Shown here piece after piece: positions 39,551-48,352 of a stretch of DNA of 54,834 nucleotides. Source of the stretch: Phocaeicola plebeius (lineage in GTDB: Bacteria > Bacteroidota > Bacteroidia > Bacteroidales > Bacteroidaceae); NCBI GenBank assembly GCA_022767125.1, contig JALEPZ010000092.1, forward strand, positions 1 to 54,834, given 5' to 3'. Position 1 is the stretch's first letter; every line of letters starts with the position of its first letter. A model generated the notes under the pieces. That model was not told the DNA's origin. It saw nothing but the letters and a program-made list of their open reading frames with translations, and made no database searches. The translations under genes and the position numbers were made by a program.

Positions 39551-42055
39551 TTACTGCAGATCCACCACCGTGATGCCGGCCCCTCCGAACTGCACGTGCT
39601 CGTCCTTGAATTCCTTTACGCCCGGAACGGTAGCCAAGTACTGACGGATCAGCGTCCGTAAGATGCCTGTGCCCGTTCCGTGCAGAATGCGCACCCGGTT
39701 CACCCCGACGAGGATGGCATCGTCGATGAAATACGTTACCGCCTGCACCGCCTCGTCCCCACGCATGCCCCGCACGTCGATGTCCTGCTTGAAGTTCAGG
39801 CGTTTTTCGTGCATCTGGTCTTGCGTGGCAGCACTGATGAAGGTCGCTTTGGCAGGCGCAGTGTCCAGTTTCGGCGCATCCGCCAGCTCCAGCCGGTCCA
39901 ACTTCACGTTCGTCTTCATCAGCCCAAACATCACCACGGCGTTCCTGCCATTCAGTTCGAGTACTTGGCCCACACTGCTCTGTCCCTTGATGCGTACGTA
40001 GCTGTCCGCCATAATCGGTTGGGCCTTCTGCACTTCGGCTGCCTGCGCTGCCTTTTGCGCCTTCCGTTCCTTCTTCCGCTCCTGCTTCTGGCGCAATTGC
40101 TCCATCTTGCGGGCGATGGCCTCTTCCGTCGCCGCCGTGTCGATGGCCTCCACCTGCTGGCGGAAGTCCGTCAGTCCCTGACGGGCATCGCGCGTACGTT
40201 CCTTCTCTGCCTGCGCCTCCTTGATGGAGCGAATCGTGTTCTCGATGCGGGCGTTCGACTCCTGCAACAGCTGTTCCGCCTCCTCCTTCGCCTTCTTCAG
40301 AATGCTCTTGCGGTTCGTTTCCAATTCTGCAATTTCAGCCTCGTAACGGGCGATGGTGTCCTCCATTTGCTTCTCCCGCTTGCGGATGTTCTGCCGCTTC
40401 GTCTCCCAGTACCGCTTGTCGCGGACTATGTCCTGCAGGTATTTGTCACTCTGGATGTACTCGCTACCTACGATTTCCGAAGCGTCGGCAATGACCTCTT
40501 CGGGCAGGCCGATCTTGCGGGCAATCTCTACGGCAAACGAGCTGCCCGGATTGCCGATCTGCAGCTGGAAGAGGGCCCGCATCTCGTGGCGGTCATAGAG
40601 CATGGCACCATTCACCACGCCCTCGTGGTCTTCGGCGAAGTGCTTCAGATTCTGGTAGTGTGTCGTGATGACCCCGAAGGTCTGTCGTTCGTTGAAACGT
40701 TTCAGTAGGGCCTCGGCGATGGCACCGCCTATCTGCGGCTCCGTGCCGCCCCCGAACTCGTCGATGAGAATGAGACTGCGCCCGTCGCATCCTTTGAGCA
40801 TCATCTTCATGTTCGTCAGGTGCGACGAGTAGGTGCTCAGGTCGTCCTCAATGCTCTGCTCGTCGCCGATGTCGATGAAAAGGTGGCTGAACACACCGGC
40901 ATGACTGCGTTCGTTCATCGGAACAGGCAGGCCGCACTGTAGCATGTACTGGAGCAGTCCTACTGTCTTCAGGCAGACCGACTTGCCGCCTGCGTTGGGG
41001 CCCGAAATCAGCAGGATACGCTGCTTGCGGGTAAGCTCGATGTCTAACGGCACCACTTTCTTGCCGTGGCGGGCAAGGGTGAACTGGAGCAGCGGATGGA
41101 CCGCCTCGAACCAGTCCAGCACCTGGTGGTCCTCGAAGGCTGGCTTCACGGCGTTGGTGTCGATACTGAACACGGCCTTGGCACGGATGAAGTCGATATC
41201 AGCCAGGAACTCGTAGGACTGCAACAAAGCGGGTACCTGCGGACGGAGGGTAGCGGAGAACTCAGTGAGGATGCGGATGATTTCGCGCCGTTCCTCTCCC
41301 TCCAGTTCCCGGATGCGGTTGTTCGCTTCCACTACCTCTGCCGGTTCGATGAAGACCGTCTTTCCGGTGGACGATTCGTCGTGGACGATGCCCCGTATCT
41401 TGCGTTTCATGCCCGGAGCCACGGGAATGACCAGACGGCCGTCGCGCAGGGTGGGGGTCACGTCTTTTTCCACGTAGCCCTCTGCCTGTGCCGAGCGCAG
41501 GATGGAGTTGAGGCTGCGTGAGATGCTGCCCGTCGTGGCCGACAGCTCTCGGCGGATGCGGAGAAGCTCGCTGGAGGCATTGTCGCGCACGTGGCCGAAC
41601 TTGTCGAGGATGTCGCCGATGCGGGCGATGAGCTGTGGAAAGGTCAGGATGTCACCCGCCAGTTCACGTAGGGCAGGGTAGGGCGAGGTGCCGCCGTACT
41701 CCTCCTCGTCGTCACCGTCCGTCTGTTGGAGGAAGCGTACGATGTCGCGGATGGTCTCCAGTGAGCGGCGCAGGTCGAACAGTTCCTGCTCGTTGAGATA
41801 GAGCCCTTCCACGCGGATGCGTTTCAGTGAAGGGCGCACGTCGAAATAGTACTGGCAGGGGAATTCGTCCTCCTCCTGGACGATGCGGACAAACTCGGTG
41901 GTCTGCTCCAGGCGGCGATTGATTTCATCGAACTCGTCGCTGAAGCCCATGTCGTCCACACGCTCCTGTCCCAGTGGGCCGAGGCACTTCTGCTTCAGGA
42001 GCTGGCGTATTTGAGTAAATCCTATCTTCTGTTCGAAATTCTGCGGATAAATCAT
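39551..42055 (-). CDS. mutS2: MutS2 family DNA/ribosome-acting ATPase with Smr nuclease domain
   Basis: An 834-residue protein. An N-terminal helical MutS core-like region leads to the ABC-type ATPase with Walker A GPNAGGKSVC (about residue 352) and Walker B LILIDEFGGGTEP. A long coiled coil follows at about 520-660, rich in E, K, R and Q. A KOW-like linker comes next. The C-terminal Smr domain has DVRGMRGDEAVQAV and RILHGTGTGILR. MutS2 lacks the mismatch-recognition domain; members suppress recombination or rescue collided ribosomes. The DVRGM segment stands where many Smr domains have the LDxR motif. Own -7 box at 42136-42143. Confidence 0.94.
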   Translation of the reverse strand: MIYPQNFEQKIGFTQIRQLLKQKCLGPLGQERVDDMGFSDEFDEINRRLEQTTEFVRIVQEEDEFPCQYYFDVRPSLKRIRVEGLYLNEQELFDLRRSLETIRDIVRFLQQTDGDDEEEYGGTSPYPALRELAGDILTFPQLIARIGDILDKFGHVRDNASSELLRIRRELSATTGSISRSLNSILRSAQAEGYVEKDVTPTLRDGRLVIPVAPGMKRKIRGIVHDESSTGKTVFIEPAEVVEANNRIRELEGEERREIIRILTEFSATLRPQVPALLQSYEFLADIDFIRAKAVFSIDTNAVKPAFEDHQVLDWFEAVHPLLQFTLARHGKKVVPLDIELTRKQRILLISGPNAGGKSVCLKTVGLLQYMLQCGLPVPMNERSHAGVFSHLFIDIGDEQSIEDDLSTYSSHLTNMKMMLKGCDGRSLILIDEFGGGTEPQIGGAIAEALLKRFNERQTFGVITTHYQNLKHFAEDHEGVVNGAMLYDRHEMRALFQLQIGNPGSSFAVEIARKIGLPEEVIADASEIVGSEYIQSDKYLQDIVRDKRYWETKRQNIRKREKQMEDTIARYEAEIAELETNRKSILKKAKEEAEQLLQESNARIENTIRSIKEAQAEKERTRDARQGLTDFRQQVEAIDTAATEEAIARKMEQLRQKQERKKERKAQKAAQAAEVQKAQPIMADSYVRIKGQSSVGQVLELNGRNAVVMFGLMKTNVKLDRLELADAPKLDTAPAKATFISAATQDQMHEKRLNFKQDIDVRGMRGDEAVQAVTYFIDDAILVGVNRVRILHGTGTGILRTLIRQYLATVPGVKEFKDEHVQFGGAGITVVDLQ

Positions 42056-42135
42056 AGCTTTTCTTTTCTATTGGGTTTGAGGCGCAGGCGCGATTCATGT
42101 CTTCAGCCGACGGTGATCTTCACCTGAACGCCCTG

Positions 42136-42143
42136 CAAAAGTA
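42136..42143 (-). promoter_or_regulatory. -7 box of mutS2
   Basis: Minus-strand TACTTTTG, 80 bases upstream of the start and divergent from the tRNA promoter. Confidence 0.55.
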
Positions 42144-42192
42144 CGACAAAAGGATGAGATGAGAAAAAAAAGGCGAAAAAACTGCTCAATAA

Positions 42193-42223
42193 TTTGCGGA
42201 TTCGGAAAAAAGTCGTACCTTTG
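42193..42223 (+). promoter_or_regulatory. promoter of the tRNA-Ser operon
   Basis: TTTG (42193-42196), 19-base spacer, TACCTTTG (42216-42223), 39 bases before the first tRNA. Confidence 0.8.
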
Positions 42224-42262
42224 CAGCGCTTTTAAAAGGAAGTGCGTTCAGAGAGCGTTTTA

Positions 42263-42347
42263 GGAGAGGTGGCAGAGTGGTCGATTGCGGCGGTCTTGAA
42301 AACCGTTGTACCGCGAGGTACCCGGGGTTCGAATCCCTGTCTCTCCG
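42263..42347 (+). tRNA. tRNA-Ser, anticodon UGA
   Basis: An 85-base class II tRNA. The acceptor stem GGAGAGG pairs with TCTCTCC, discriminator G at 42347. The anticodon arm CGGT-CTTGAAA-ACCG gives UGA at 42298-42300 approximately. A long variable arm (TACCGCGAGGTA) and T loop TTCGAAT are present. CCA is not encoded. Confidence 0.97.
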
Positions 42348-42372
42348 CTTCCAATAGCAAGCGACAACCCAT

Positions 42373-42460
42373 GGAGAGGTGCTCGAGTGGTTGAAGAGGC
42401 ACGCCTGGAAAGCGTGTATACGCCAAAAGCGTATCACGAGTTCGAATCTCGTTCTCTCCG
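42373..42460 (+). tRNA. tRNA-Ser, anticodon GGA
   Basis: An 88-base class II tRNA, 25 bases after the first. The acceptor GGAGAGG pairs with the 3' TCTCTCC, discriminator G at 42460. The anticodon arm CACGC-CTGGAAA-GCGTG gives GGA. The long variable arm is ATACGCCAAAAGCGTAT; T loop TTCGAAT. CCA is not encoded. Confidence 0.97.
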
Positions 42461-42469
42461 CACACCCTT

Positions 42470-42506
42470 GGCTGTTACGTAATTTTTTACGCGACAGCCT
42501 TTTTTT
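42470..42506 (+). terminator. intrinsic terminator of the tRNA-Ser operon
   Basis: GGCTGT (42470-42475) pairs with ACAGCC (42494-42499), extended by CGTAA with TTACG, and seven T follow from 42500. Confidence 0.9.
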
Positions 42507-42568
42507 ATGCTCCAGCCGGGTTGCCTCCCAGGCTGTCCGAGAATTGTTTTCCGCTTTCCTTTTTTTTC

Positions 42569-42647
42569 TGTCATTTCGAACGAAGTGAGAAATCTGTTAG
42601 CGAAAAGTGGATGTATTCAGATGCTTCACTTCGTTCAGCATAACAGT
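42569..42647. repeat. dispersed palindrome, GAACGAAGTGA type
   Basis: GAACGAAGTGA (42578-42588) pairs with TCACTTCGTTC (42626-42636). The outer TGTCATTTC and AGCATAACA extend the arms imperfectly. Near-identical over 37 bases to the half copy at 5337. The rest of the 42507-42737 gap holds no gene. Confidence 0.8.
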
Positions 42648-42737
42648 TAGATAGGTGGCCCAAGGTTTTCGGACAGGCTCCCCCTAGACAGACGAATAAA
42701 AAACTCCCAAATAGTTGCCGGTTTGAGAATAAAACGT

Positions 42738-42745
42738 TAGATTTG
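42738..42745 (+). promoter_or_regulatory. -7 box of nhaA
   Basis: TAGATTTG, 52 bases before the nhaA ATG. Confidence 0.55.
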
Positions 42746-42797
42746 CAAAAATGTTAAACCCTGCTACCATTTATTAATCAGATAGAGAAAACAGACT

Positions 42798-44159
42798 ATG
42801 ATGTTAAAGAGCTTTCGATTCCTGAGTATGTTTCGTGCATACGTCACTTCCAGCATGCTGCTGGTGCTGGCTACCGCGTTAGCATTGATTATCGCCAATT
42901 CTACGGCCAGTGATGCCTACTTTGCCTTCTGGAACCAACCGGTTTCCCTTTCGGTAGGCGAGTTTAATCTGTTTAGTCACGCCGGCCATCCCATGACCTT
43001 GATGGATCTCATCAACGACTTCTTCATGGCCATCTTCTTCCTGATGGTGGGACTGGAAATCAAGCGGGAAATCCTGGTGGGCGAGTTGTCCTCGCCGCGC
43101 AAGGCCCTGTTGCCGCTGATCGGTGCCTGCGGAGGCATGATTGTCCCCGTGGTGGTGTTCTGGCTGCTTACCCCCGATGACCCTGTGATGCTACGTGGAC
43201 TGGCCGTACCCATGGCTACGGATATCGCCTTCTCCCTCGGCGTGCTGTCGGTGTTTGGCAAACGCGTGCCGCTCTCGCTGAAGATTTTCCTGGCCACGCT
43301 GGCCGTGGCAGACGACCTCGGGGGCATCATTGTCATCGCTACCTGCTACTCCAGTCACATCGACATGATTTACCTGTTCTACTCCGTGATTTTGGTGGCC
43401 GTCCTCGTAGTGGGCAGCCTGCGGGGCGTGCGTGCCAAGGTTTTCTATGCTGTTTTTGGAATGGCCTTGTGGTATACGGTGCTCAATTCGGGCATCCACG
43501 CCACGATAGCGGGTGTGGTGCTTGCGTTCTGCATTCCGGCTTCGATGAAGCACCGGGTGACCTATTTCATTGAGCGTATCCGCGAATGCGTGTCCACTTT
43601 CCCCGTCATCCCCATTACCGGGAAGCACCTCAAGGGGGCAATGCTGACCCACGAACAGATAGACACCTTGAAGCAGATAGAGAGTGCGTCCGATCGCATC
43701 ATCAGTCCCTTGCAGGACATGGAGGATAACCTGCATACCCCGGTGAACTATTTCATTATTCCCCTGTTTGCCTTTGCCAATGCCGGCATCAACATGGAGG
43801 GCATGGGAATCGACAGTCTCTTCTCCGGCGTGGGCTTGTCGGTCATGGCAGGTCTGGTCATCGGTAAGTTCCTCGGTGTGTTCCTCTTCTCTTGGCTGTC
43901 CATTCAGACAGGGCTCGTGCAGCTGCCTTCGGGCACGTGCTGGAAGTCGTTTGCCAGCGTATGTATGCTGAGCGGCATCGGGTTCACCGTCGCCCTGTTC
44001 ATTGCCGATCTGGCTTACGACTCGGCCGACGCAGCGCAGATGGTCCTGCTGTCCGATGCCAAGCTGGGTATCCTTGTGGGCTCCTTGGTTTCAGCCTTGC
44101 TGAGCGTCATTCTGCTGAATTTCGCGTTGCCGAAGGCCGAAATGTCCTCGGGACAGTGA
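42798..44159 (+). CDS. nhaA: Na+/H+ antiporter NhaA
   Basis: A 453-residue inner-membrane antiporter exporting Na+ (or Li+) for protons. The key residues match E. coli NhaA with the same spacing: D142 in ATDIAFSLG and D172-D173 in VADDLGG (E. coli D133, D163, D164, also 30 apart). About 12 hydrophobic segments. It is longer than the E. coli protein (388); the extra part is a polar loop near 255-315 (HRVTYFIERIRECVSTF to SDRIISPLQDMEDNLH), common in this phylum. Single gene with own promoter. Confidence 0.95.
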   Translation: MMLKSFRFLSMFRAYVTSSMLLVLATALALIIANSTASDAYFAFWNQPVSLSVGEFNLFSHAGHPMTLMDLINDFFMAIFFLMVGLEIKREILVGELSSPRKALLPLIGACGGMIVPVVVFWLLTPDDPVMLRGLAVPMATDIAFSLGVLSVFGKRVPLSLKIFLATLAVADDLGGIIVIATCYSSHIDMIYLFYSVILVAVLVVGSLRGVRAKVFYAVFGMALWYTVLNSGIHATIAGVVLAFCIPASMKHRVTYFIERIRECVSTFPVIPITGKHLKGAMLTHEQIDTLKQIESASDRIISPLQDMEDNLHTPVNYFIIPLFAFANAGINMEGMGIDSLFSGVGLSVMAGLVIGKFLGVFLFSWLSIQTGLVQLPSGTCWKSFASVCMLSGIGFTVALFIADLAYDSADAAQMVLLSDAKLGILVGSLVSALLSVILLNFALPKAEMSSGQ

Positions 44160-44217
44160 TGCAGTATGGCGGGATGCAAAAATGGTAAAAACAGTTGGTA
44201 ATGTGCCGGAGTTTTTT

Positions 44218-44225
44218 TAATTTTG
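44218..44225 (+). promoter_or_regulatory. -7 box of the NagB-like/LmbE gene
   Basis: TAATTTTG, 22 bases before the ATG at 44248. Confidence 0.6.
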
Positions 44226-44247
44226 CCTCTATAAACCTTTAAAACAT

Positions 44248-46239
44248 ATGTCCATGAGAACCAATTTAAGTTCGCAGATTTCCCTCAACCGGGTATCTCC
44301 CAAGTATTATAAGCCTGAGACGATGGTCGACCGTTCGGTGTTGACCCGTTTCGAGAAGATTCCTACCAACATCTTCGAATCAACGGAAGAAGGTGTCCGG
44401 AGTGTGGCCGGCGAGATGGTCCAGAAAATCCAGGAAAAGCAACGCGACGGTCAGTTCTGCACCCTCGCCTTAGGTACAGGCGCTTCGCTGCGGCCGCTGT
44501 TTGCCGAACTGGTGCGTCGCCACCGCGAGGAGCAGGTGAGCTTCCGCAATGTGGTGGTGTTCAACCTTTACGAATTCTATCCGTTGGCAGAAGGCCAGGG
44601 CGGCAGTTTCCAGCAGCTGCAGGAGTTGCTGGTGAACCAGGTGGACATCGACCCGCAGAACGTGTTTACGCCGAGTGGCAAGGTGGCTCAGGAGGCAGTG
44701 ACGGAGCATTGCCAGCTCTACGAGCAGCGAATCAAGACGTTCGGGGGCATCGACCTGGTGGTGTTGGGCATCGGACGCGAAGGGAATATCGGCATGAATG
44801 TGCCGGGTTCGTCGGCCATGTCGGCCACTCGCCTGATTCTTGTGGATGCCGTGTCGCGTGCTGAGTCGGCCTGTAACCTGGGGGTAGACAACCTGCCTCC
44901 CTGTTCCGTAACGATGGGTATCGGTACCATCCAGCAGGCCCGTAAGGTGTACTTGCTGGCCTGGGGCGAGGAAAAGGCGGATATTATCTGCCAGGCCGTC
45001 GAGGGGAAGATGACCGATGTGCTGCCGGCTTCCTACCTGCAGATGCATCCGCATGCCGTAGTCTGTGTGGACTTGCCGGCGTCGATGCACCTCACCCGCA
45101 TCCAGCGCCCGTGGCTGGTGACGAGTTGCGAGTGGAACGACAAACTGATCCGCAGTGCGATTGTCTGGTTGTGTCAGACCATCAAGAAGCCGATTCTGAA
45201 GCTCACGAACAAGGACTACAATGAGAACGGTCTGAGCGAACTGCTGGCTCTTTATGGCTCGGCCTACAATGTGAATATCAAGATTTTCAACGACTTGCAG
45301 CATACCATTACCGGATGGCCGGGCGGCAAGCCGAATGCCGACGACACCTATCGTCCCGAACGTGCCAAGCCTTTCCCCAAGCGGGTAATTGTCTTTTCGC
45401 CGCATCCCGACGACGATGTTATCTCGATGGGCGGCACGCTGCGCCGACTGGTGCAGCAGGGACATGAGGTGCACGTGGCGTATGAAACATCGGGCAACAT
45501 TGCCGTGGGTGATGAGGAGGTGATTCGCTTCATGCATTTCATCAACGGTTTCAACCAGCTCTTTGACGGCAATCAGAACGAAACCATCCGGACGAAGTAT
45601 GCCGAAATCAAGCAGTACCTGCTGGCCAAGAAGGAAGGTGACCTGGATACGCGCGACATCCTGACCATCAAGGGGCTGATTCGCCGCGGTGAGGCACGCA
45701 CCGCCAGCACCTACAACCAGATTCCGCTGGATCGGGTGCATTTCCTCGACCTGCCGTTCTACGAAACGGGACGCATTGCCAAGAATCCGATCAGTGAGGC
45801 GGACGTAGAGATTGTGTTGGACCTCCTGCGGAAGGTGCAGCCGCATCAGATTTATGTTGCCGGCGACCTGGCCGACCCGCATGGAACGCATCGTGTATGT
45901 ACGGATGCGGTGTTCGCCGCCATTGACGAGGAGAAGAACGCCGGTGCCGAATGGCTGAAGGACTGTCGCATTTGGATGTATCGGGGTGCCTGGGCGGAAT
46001 GGGAAATCGAGAACATCGAGATGTGTGTTCCGCTGAGTCCGGAAGAGTTGCGTGCCAAGCGGAATTCCATCCTGAAGCACCAGTCACAGATGGAGAGTGC
46101 GCCCTTCCTGGGAAACGACGAGCGTCTGTTCTGGCAGCGCAGTGAGGACCGCAACCATGCCACCGCCGCTCTCTACGACCATCTGGGCCTGGCCTGCTAC
46201 GAGGCCATGGAAGCGTTTGTAGAGTATAAGCCGCTGTAA
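44248..46239 (+). CDS. NagB-like (inactive) + LmbE/PIG-L deacetylase fusion
   Basis: A 663-residue cytoplasmic two-domain protein usually labelled glucosamine-6-phosphate deaminase in Bacteroides. The N-terminal NagB-like domain (about 25-320) keeps the fold and phosphate-contact residues such as the R of MSATRL and the K of GEEKADI. All four catalytic residues of E. coli NagB appear replaced: D72 by Y108 (FNLYEF), D141 by E178, H143 by N180 (GIGREGNIG) and E148 by V185 (MNVP). The C-terminal domain (from about 378) is an LmbE/PIG-L zinc deacetylase with H386-P-D-D389 and H545-x-x-H548 (DPHGTHR), so its metal site looks intact. Likely an N-acetyl-sugar deacetylase with a sugar-phosphate-sensing domain (inference). 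Monocistronic with own promoter and a following hairpin. Confidence 0.88.
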   Translation: MSMRTNLSSQISLNRVSPKYYKPETMVDRSVLTRFEKIPTNIFESTEEGVRSVAGEMVQKIQEKQRDGQFCTLALGTGASLRPLFAELVRRHREEQVSFRNVVVFNLYEFYPLAEGQGGSFQQLQELLVNQVDIDPQNVFTPSGKVAQEAVTEHCQLYEQRIKTFGGIDLVVLGIGREGNIGMNVPGSSAMSATRLILVDAVSRAESACNLGVDNLPPCSVTMGIGTIQQARKVYLLAWGEEKADIICQAVEGKMTDVLPASYLQMHPHAVVCVDLPASMHLTRIQRPWLVTSCEWNDKLIRSAIVWLCQTIKKPILKLTNKDYNENGLSELLALYGSAYNVNIKIFNDLQHTITGWPGGKPNADDTYRPERAKPFPKRVIVFSPHPDDDVISMGGTLRRLVQQGHEVHVAYETSGNIAVGDEEVIRFMHFINGFNQLFDGNQNETIRTKYAEIKQYLLAKKEGDLDTRDILTIKGLIRRGEARTASTYNQIPLDRVHFLDLPFYETGRIAKNPISEADVEIVLDLLRKVQPHQIYVAGDLADPHGTHRVCTDAVFAAIDEEKNAGAEWLKDCRIWMYRGAWAEWEIENIEMCVPLSPEELRAKRNSILKHQSQMESAPFLGNDERLFWQRSEDRNHATAALYDHLGLACYEAMEAFVEYKPL

Positions 46240-46258
46240 ATATTTTCTGTGTCATTCT

Positions 46259-46318
46259 GAGCGCAGCGAAGAATCTGTACAGTAAGTAGTGACTGTATGC
46301 AGATTCTTCGCTGCGCTC
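46259..46318. repeat. dispersed palindrome, GAGCGCAGCGAAGAATCTG type
   Basis: A 19-base arm (46259-46277) is perfectly complementary to 46300-46318, with a 22-base loop. TGTCATTCT precedes it as in the 42.6 kb copy. It lies between two convergent genes and may also terminate transcription. Confidence 0.85.
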
Positions 46319-46415
46319 TCTCTTTGATAGTCTGATAGATTCCACCGAATCTTTTCATGCCTGCCTTCTTTCGTTCATTTTTCTCTTTCGGATAGCCGGC
46401 AGACGCTGCGGCCGC

Positions 46416-47777
46416 TTACCGCTGCAGCTGCATCCGTTCGTATTCTACGGAAGCTATGATGAAGGTGCCGATGGCCTTCCCTTCGTTCTCCACGACTGTG
46501 ACATCCTTTCCCGCCAGGTAATAATTGGCGGTTCCCGTGCGCGAGGGATCCTTGGCCGGGCCCAGTCCTGCAGAAGCACATACCTGGATGATGTCCAGCT
46601 TTCCCGTTTCTTTGTTCTGACGGATAAACGTATTAATCAGTCCCTGATAGGCTTTTTCGGCTACCGGAAGATACGTATCGCGGTCCAGCAGTCCCAGTTG
46701 CAGGCCCTTCAGGTACGCATACGTAAAGATGCTGGATGCCGAGGCTTCCAGGTAGTTGGGCTGGTGGCCCTGGTTGTACACTTTGCCGTTTACCGTATCC
46801 CCGATGCCGTCTGCCGTTTTCGAGGCATCATACTGTAGTAGTTGGTACCATACGCCTGAAGCAGGATCTTGCCAACGCTTCAGTCCGGCGGCTACCTGAC
46901 GGAGAATGCCTACTATCTCCCCATAGTCCTTATGTCCCTTCGGCATGTATTCCAGCACATCCACCAGGGCGGCGAAGTACCATCCCATACCTCTTCCCCA
47001 AAACTCGCGGCTGCACCCCTTATGCGGTCCGTCAGGTTGCGCCCAGAACGAATTCTCCTCTTCCGGTGTCGCCGACCAGGCATGATAGTTCAGCTGCTTT
47101 TCCGCATCGTACGTATAGCGGTGGATGGTCTTGAACTGTAGGGCGATGTCGGACCAACTCTCCTCGTTGTCCTTCGTATTGAAGTCCCCGAAGTAGTGTT
47201 GCCACTGGGCATAGATAGGAGACCCCATGAACAGTCCGTCCAGCCACATTTGGTTCGGATAGACCGCCTTGTGGAAGAAGCCCCCTTCGCCGGGCATTCC
47301 CTGTGCAATGCGTGAATGGTCGTACTTCAGCTTGTTGCGTATCAGGGTGGCGGCCGTCTTGAAGCGTTGCGCCTCTTCAGTGTGTCCTTGCCGCTTTTCC
47401 TCCTCCTGGAGAAGGAAGAAGACATTTCCCGCGGGCAGGTCGTCGATATTGCTGTGACGAAGAGCCGGCTGTCCTTTGGCATTCAGGATGACAGATCCGT
47501 CGGCTGAGGTACTGTTGTCGGCGAATGCCTTGACAGCAGCATAATAAGTTGTTTTTTCAGGATAGAGAGCCCATGTCTTGAGTACGGCGTTGGCGACCAG
47601 ACCGGATACATAGTCCCATGCCGCACTGTCCAGTTCGGCTTGATAATGGCGGTTGCAATAAAAATCCACGATGCCGTGGGATTCTACCATCTTCTGGGCA
47701 TACGATACGGATTGTGCGGAAGCAGCGGTGCAACTCAGGCAGCACGCAGTCCATGCATAAATGAGGTGTTTTTTCAT
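46416..47777 (-). CDS. glycoside hydrolase family 105 (unsaturated rhamnogalacturonyl hydrolase)
   Basis: A 453-residue exported enzyme with signal peptide (MKKHLIYAWTACCLSCTAASAQS). The (alpha/alpha)6-barrel signatures of GH105 are seen: QMWLDGLFMGSP near residue 178 with the catalytic Asp, EFWGRGMGWYFAALVDVLE, and later NYLEASASSIFTYAYLKG. GH105 enzymes remove the terminal unsaturated uronic acid from pectin (rhamnogalacturonan) fragments after lyase attack. No other pectin gene is adjacent, so it is an isolated member rather than part of a polysaccharide utilisation locus. Substrate detail is uncertain. Own -7 box at 47809-47816. Confidence 0.9.
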   Translation of the reverse strand: MKKHLIYAWTACCLSCTAASAQSVSYAQKMVESHGIVDFYCNRHYQAELDSAAWDYVSGLVANAVLKTWALYPEKTTYYAAVKAFADNSTSADGSVILNAKGQPALRHSNIDDLPAGNVFFLLQEEEKRQGHTEEAQRFKTAATLIRNKLKYDHSRIAQGMPGEGGFFHKAVYPNQMWLDGLFMGSPIYAQWQHYFGDFNTKDNEESWSDIALQFKTIHRYTYDAEKQLNYHAWSATPEEENSFWAQPDGPHKGCSREFWGRGMGWYFAALVDVLEYMPKGHKDYGEIVGILRQVAAGLKRWQDPASGVWYQLLQYDASKTADGIGDTVNGKVYNQGHQPNYLEASASSIFTYAYLKGLQLGLLDRDTYLPVAEKAYQGLINTFIRQNKETGKLDIIQVCASAGLGPAKDPSRTGTANYYLAGKDVTVVENEGKAIGTFIIASVEYERMQLQR

Positions 47778-47808
47778 TCTATAGTAGGTTTAGTCATTTC
47801 AATTTGTG

Positions 47809-47816
47809 CAAATATA
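47809..47816 (-). promoter_or_regulatory. -7 box of the GH105 gene
   Basis: Minus-strand TATATTTG, 31 bases upstream of the start at 47777. Confidence 0.6.
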
Positions 47817-47911
47817 GGATGTTTTTTGGAGATGAAGGGGTAGATTCTGGTTTATTTCATCCACACGCCGGCAAATACTTCAACGCATCTGCAAATTTTT
47901 TCATTCTCCGA

Positions 47912-47942
47912 TTGTCATGCTTCACTGACATTCAGCATGACA
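47912..47942. repeat. short dispersed palindrome, TTGTCATGC type
   Basis: TTGTCATGC (47912-47920) pairs with GCATGACAA (47934-47942). It is a compact relative of the palindrome at 14520-14599. The region 47817-48015 holds no gene otherwise. Confidence 0.65.
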
Positions 47943-48015
47943 AGTCGTAAGGGGACTCCTTCTGAAAGAAATTCAGTGTGCTCTATGTCTCTGTGTTGAA
48001 CAGCAAACAGCAAAA

Positions 48016-48045
48016 GCGGCCGCCTTCTTTTCAGAAGACCGCCGC
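48016..48045 (-). terminator. terminator of the 30-codon gene
   Basis: Read on the minus strand, GCGGCGGTCTTCT pairs (with G-U and a mismatch) with AGAAGGCGGCCGC around a GAAA loop, then TTTTGCTGTTT follows. Confidence 0.7.
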
Positions 48046-48102
48046 AATGCTACTCTCTTTTTCTTACGAATCCAATGGAATGACTGGATTGTTAATATTA
48101 CC

Positions 48103-48195
48103 TTACTTGTTCTGCAAATCGTTCAACATGACAACACCCCAGATGTTAGGGTCTGCATTGACCATTTTGCGGAAAATGTTCTTTACCTTTTTCAT
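48103..48195 (-). CDS. 30-residue small protein, unknown function
   Basis: A 30-codon open frame from ATG at 48195 to TAA at 48103, too short for routine gene calling. The peptide begins MKKVKNIFRKM and ends LNDLQNK. It has a basic amphipathic N-terminal half and a central ADPNIWG segment. AAAGGA lies about 9 bases before the ATG, a rare good ribosome site for this organism. It has its own -7 box at 48345-48352, a leader of roughly 140 bases containing a short GCCT/AGGC hairpin, and a terminator at 48016-48045. So it is a free-standing transcription unit. I do not recognise a family; alternatively the locus is a structured RNA with an incidental frame. Confidence 0.65.
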   Translation of the reverse strand: MKKVKNIFRKMVNADPNIWGVVMLNDLQNK

Positions 48196-48344
48196 AATGT
48201 TATCCTTTCTTGTTTAGTTAATAATGTGTGCGGAAGGGGCGAGCCTCACGGTAGGCCACAATCCTGAATCTTACCTTAAAAACTTACCTATATTCTAATC
48301 GTTTAGCTTTGTCCTATAGAACTTGTTTCCTTTTGATTTCGATG

Positions 48345-48352
48345 CAAAGGTA
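48345..48352 (-). promoter_or_regulatory. -7 box of the 30-codon gene
   Basis: Minus-strand TACCTTTG, full consensus, 149 bases upstream of the ATG. Between box and ATG no other start or gene is seen. Confidence 0.6.

Noticed and set aside
42263-42460. tRNA genes as the integration site of the foreign segment
   Set aside because: No partial tRNA copy or direct repeat is found near 1-5336, which lies 37 kb away.
44470-46080. Long minus-strand open frame (536 codons) opposite the NagB/LmbE gene
   Set aside because: It is a shadow of the GC-rich sense gene; the protein has no recognisable motif and no promoter. Same reasoning for the long antisense frames at 8011-9729, 10807-12321, 25539-27371 and 35418-36560.
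47978-48217. Plus-strand 79-codon frame
   Set aside because: It runs antisense to the 30-codon gene and through its terminator, and has no promoter or ribosome site.
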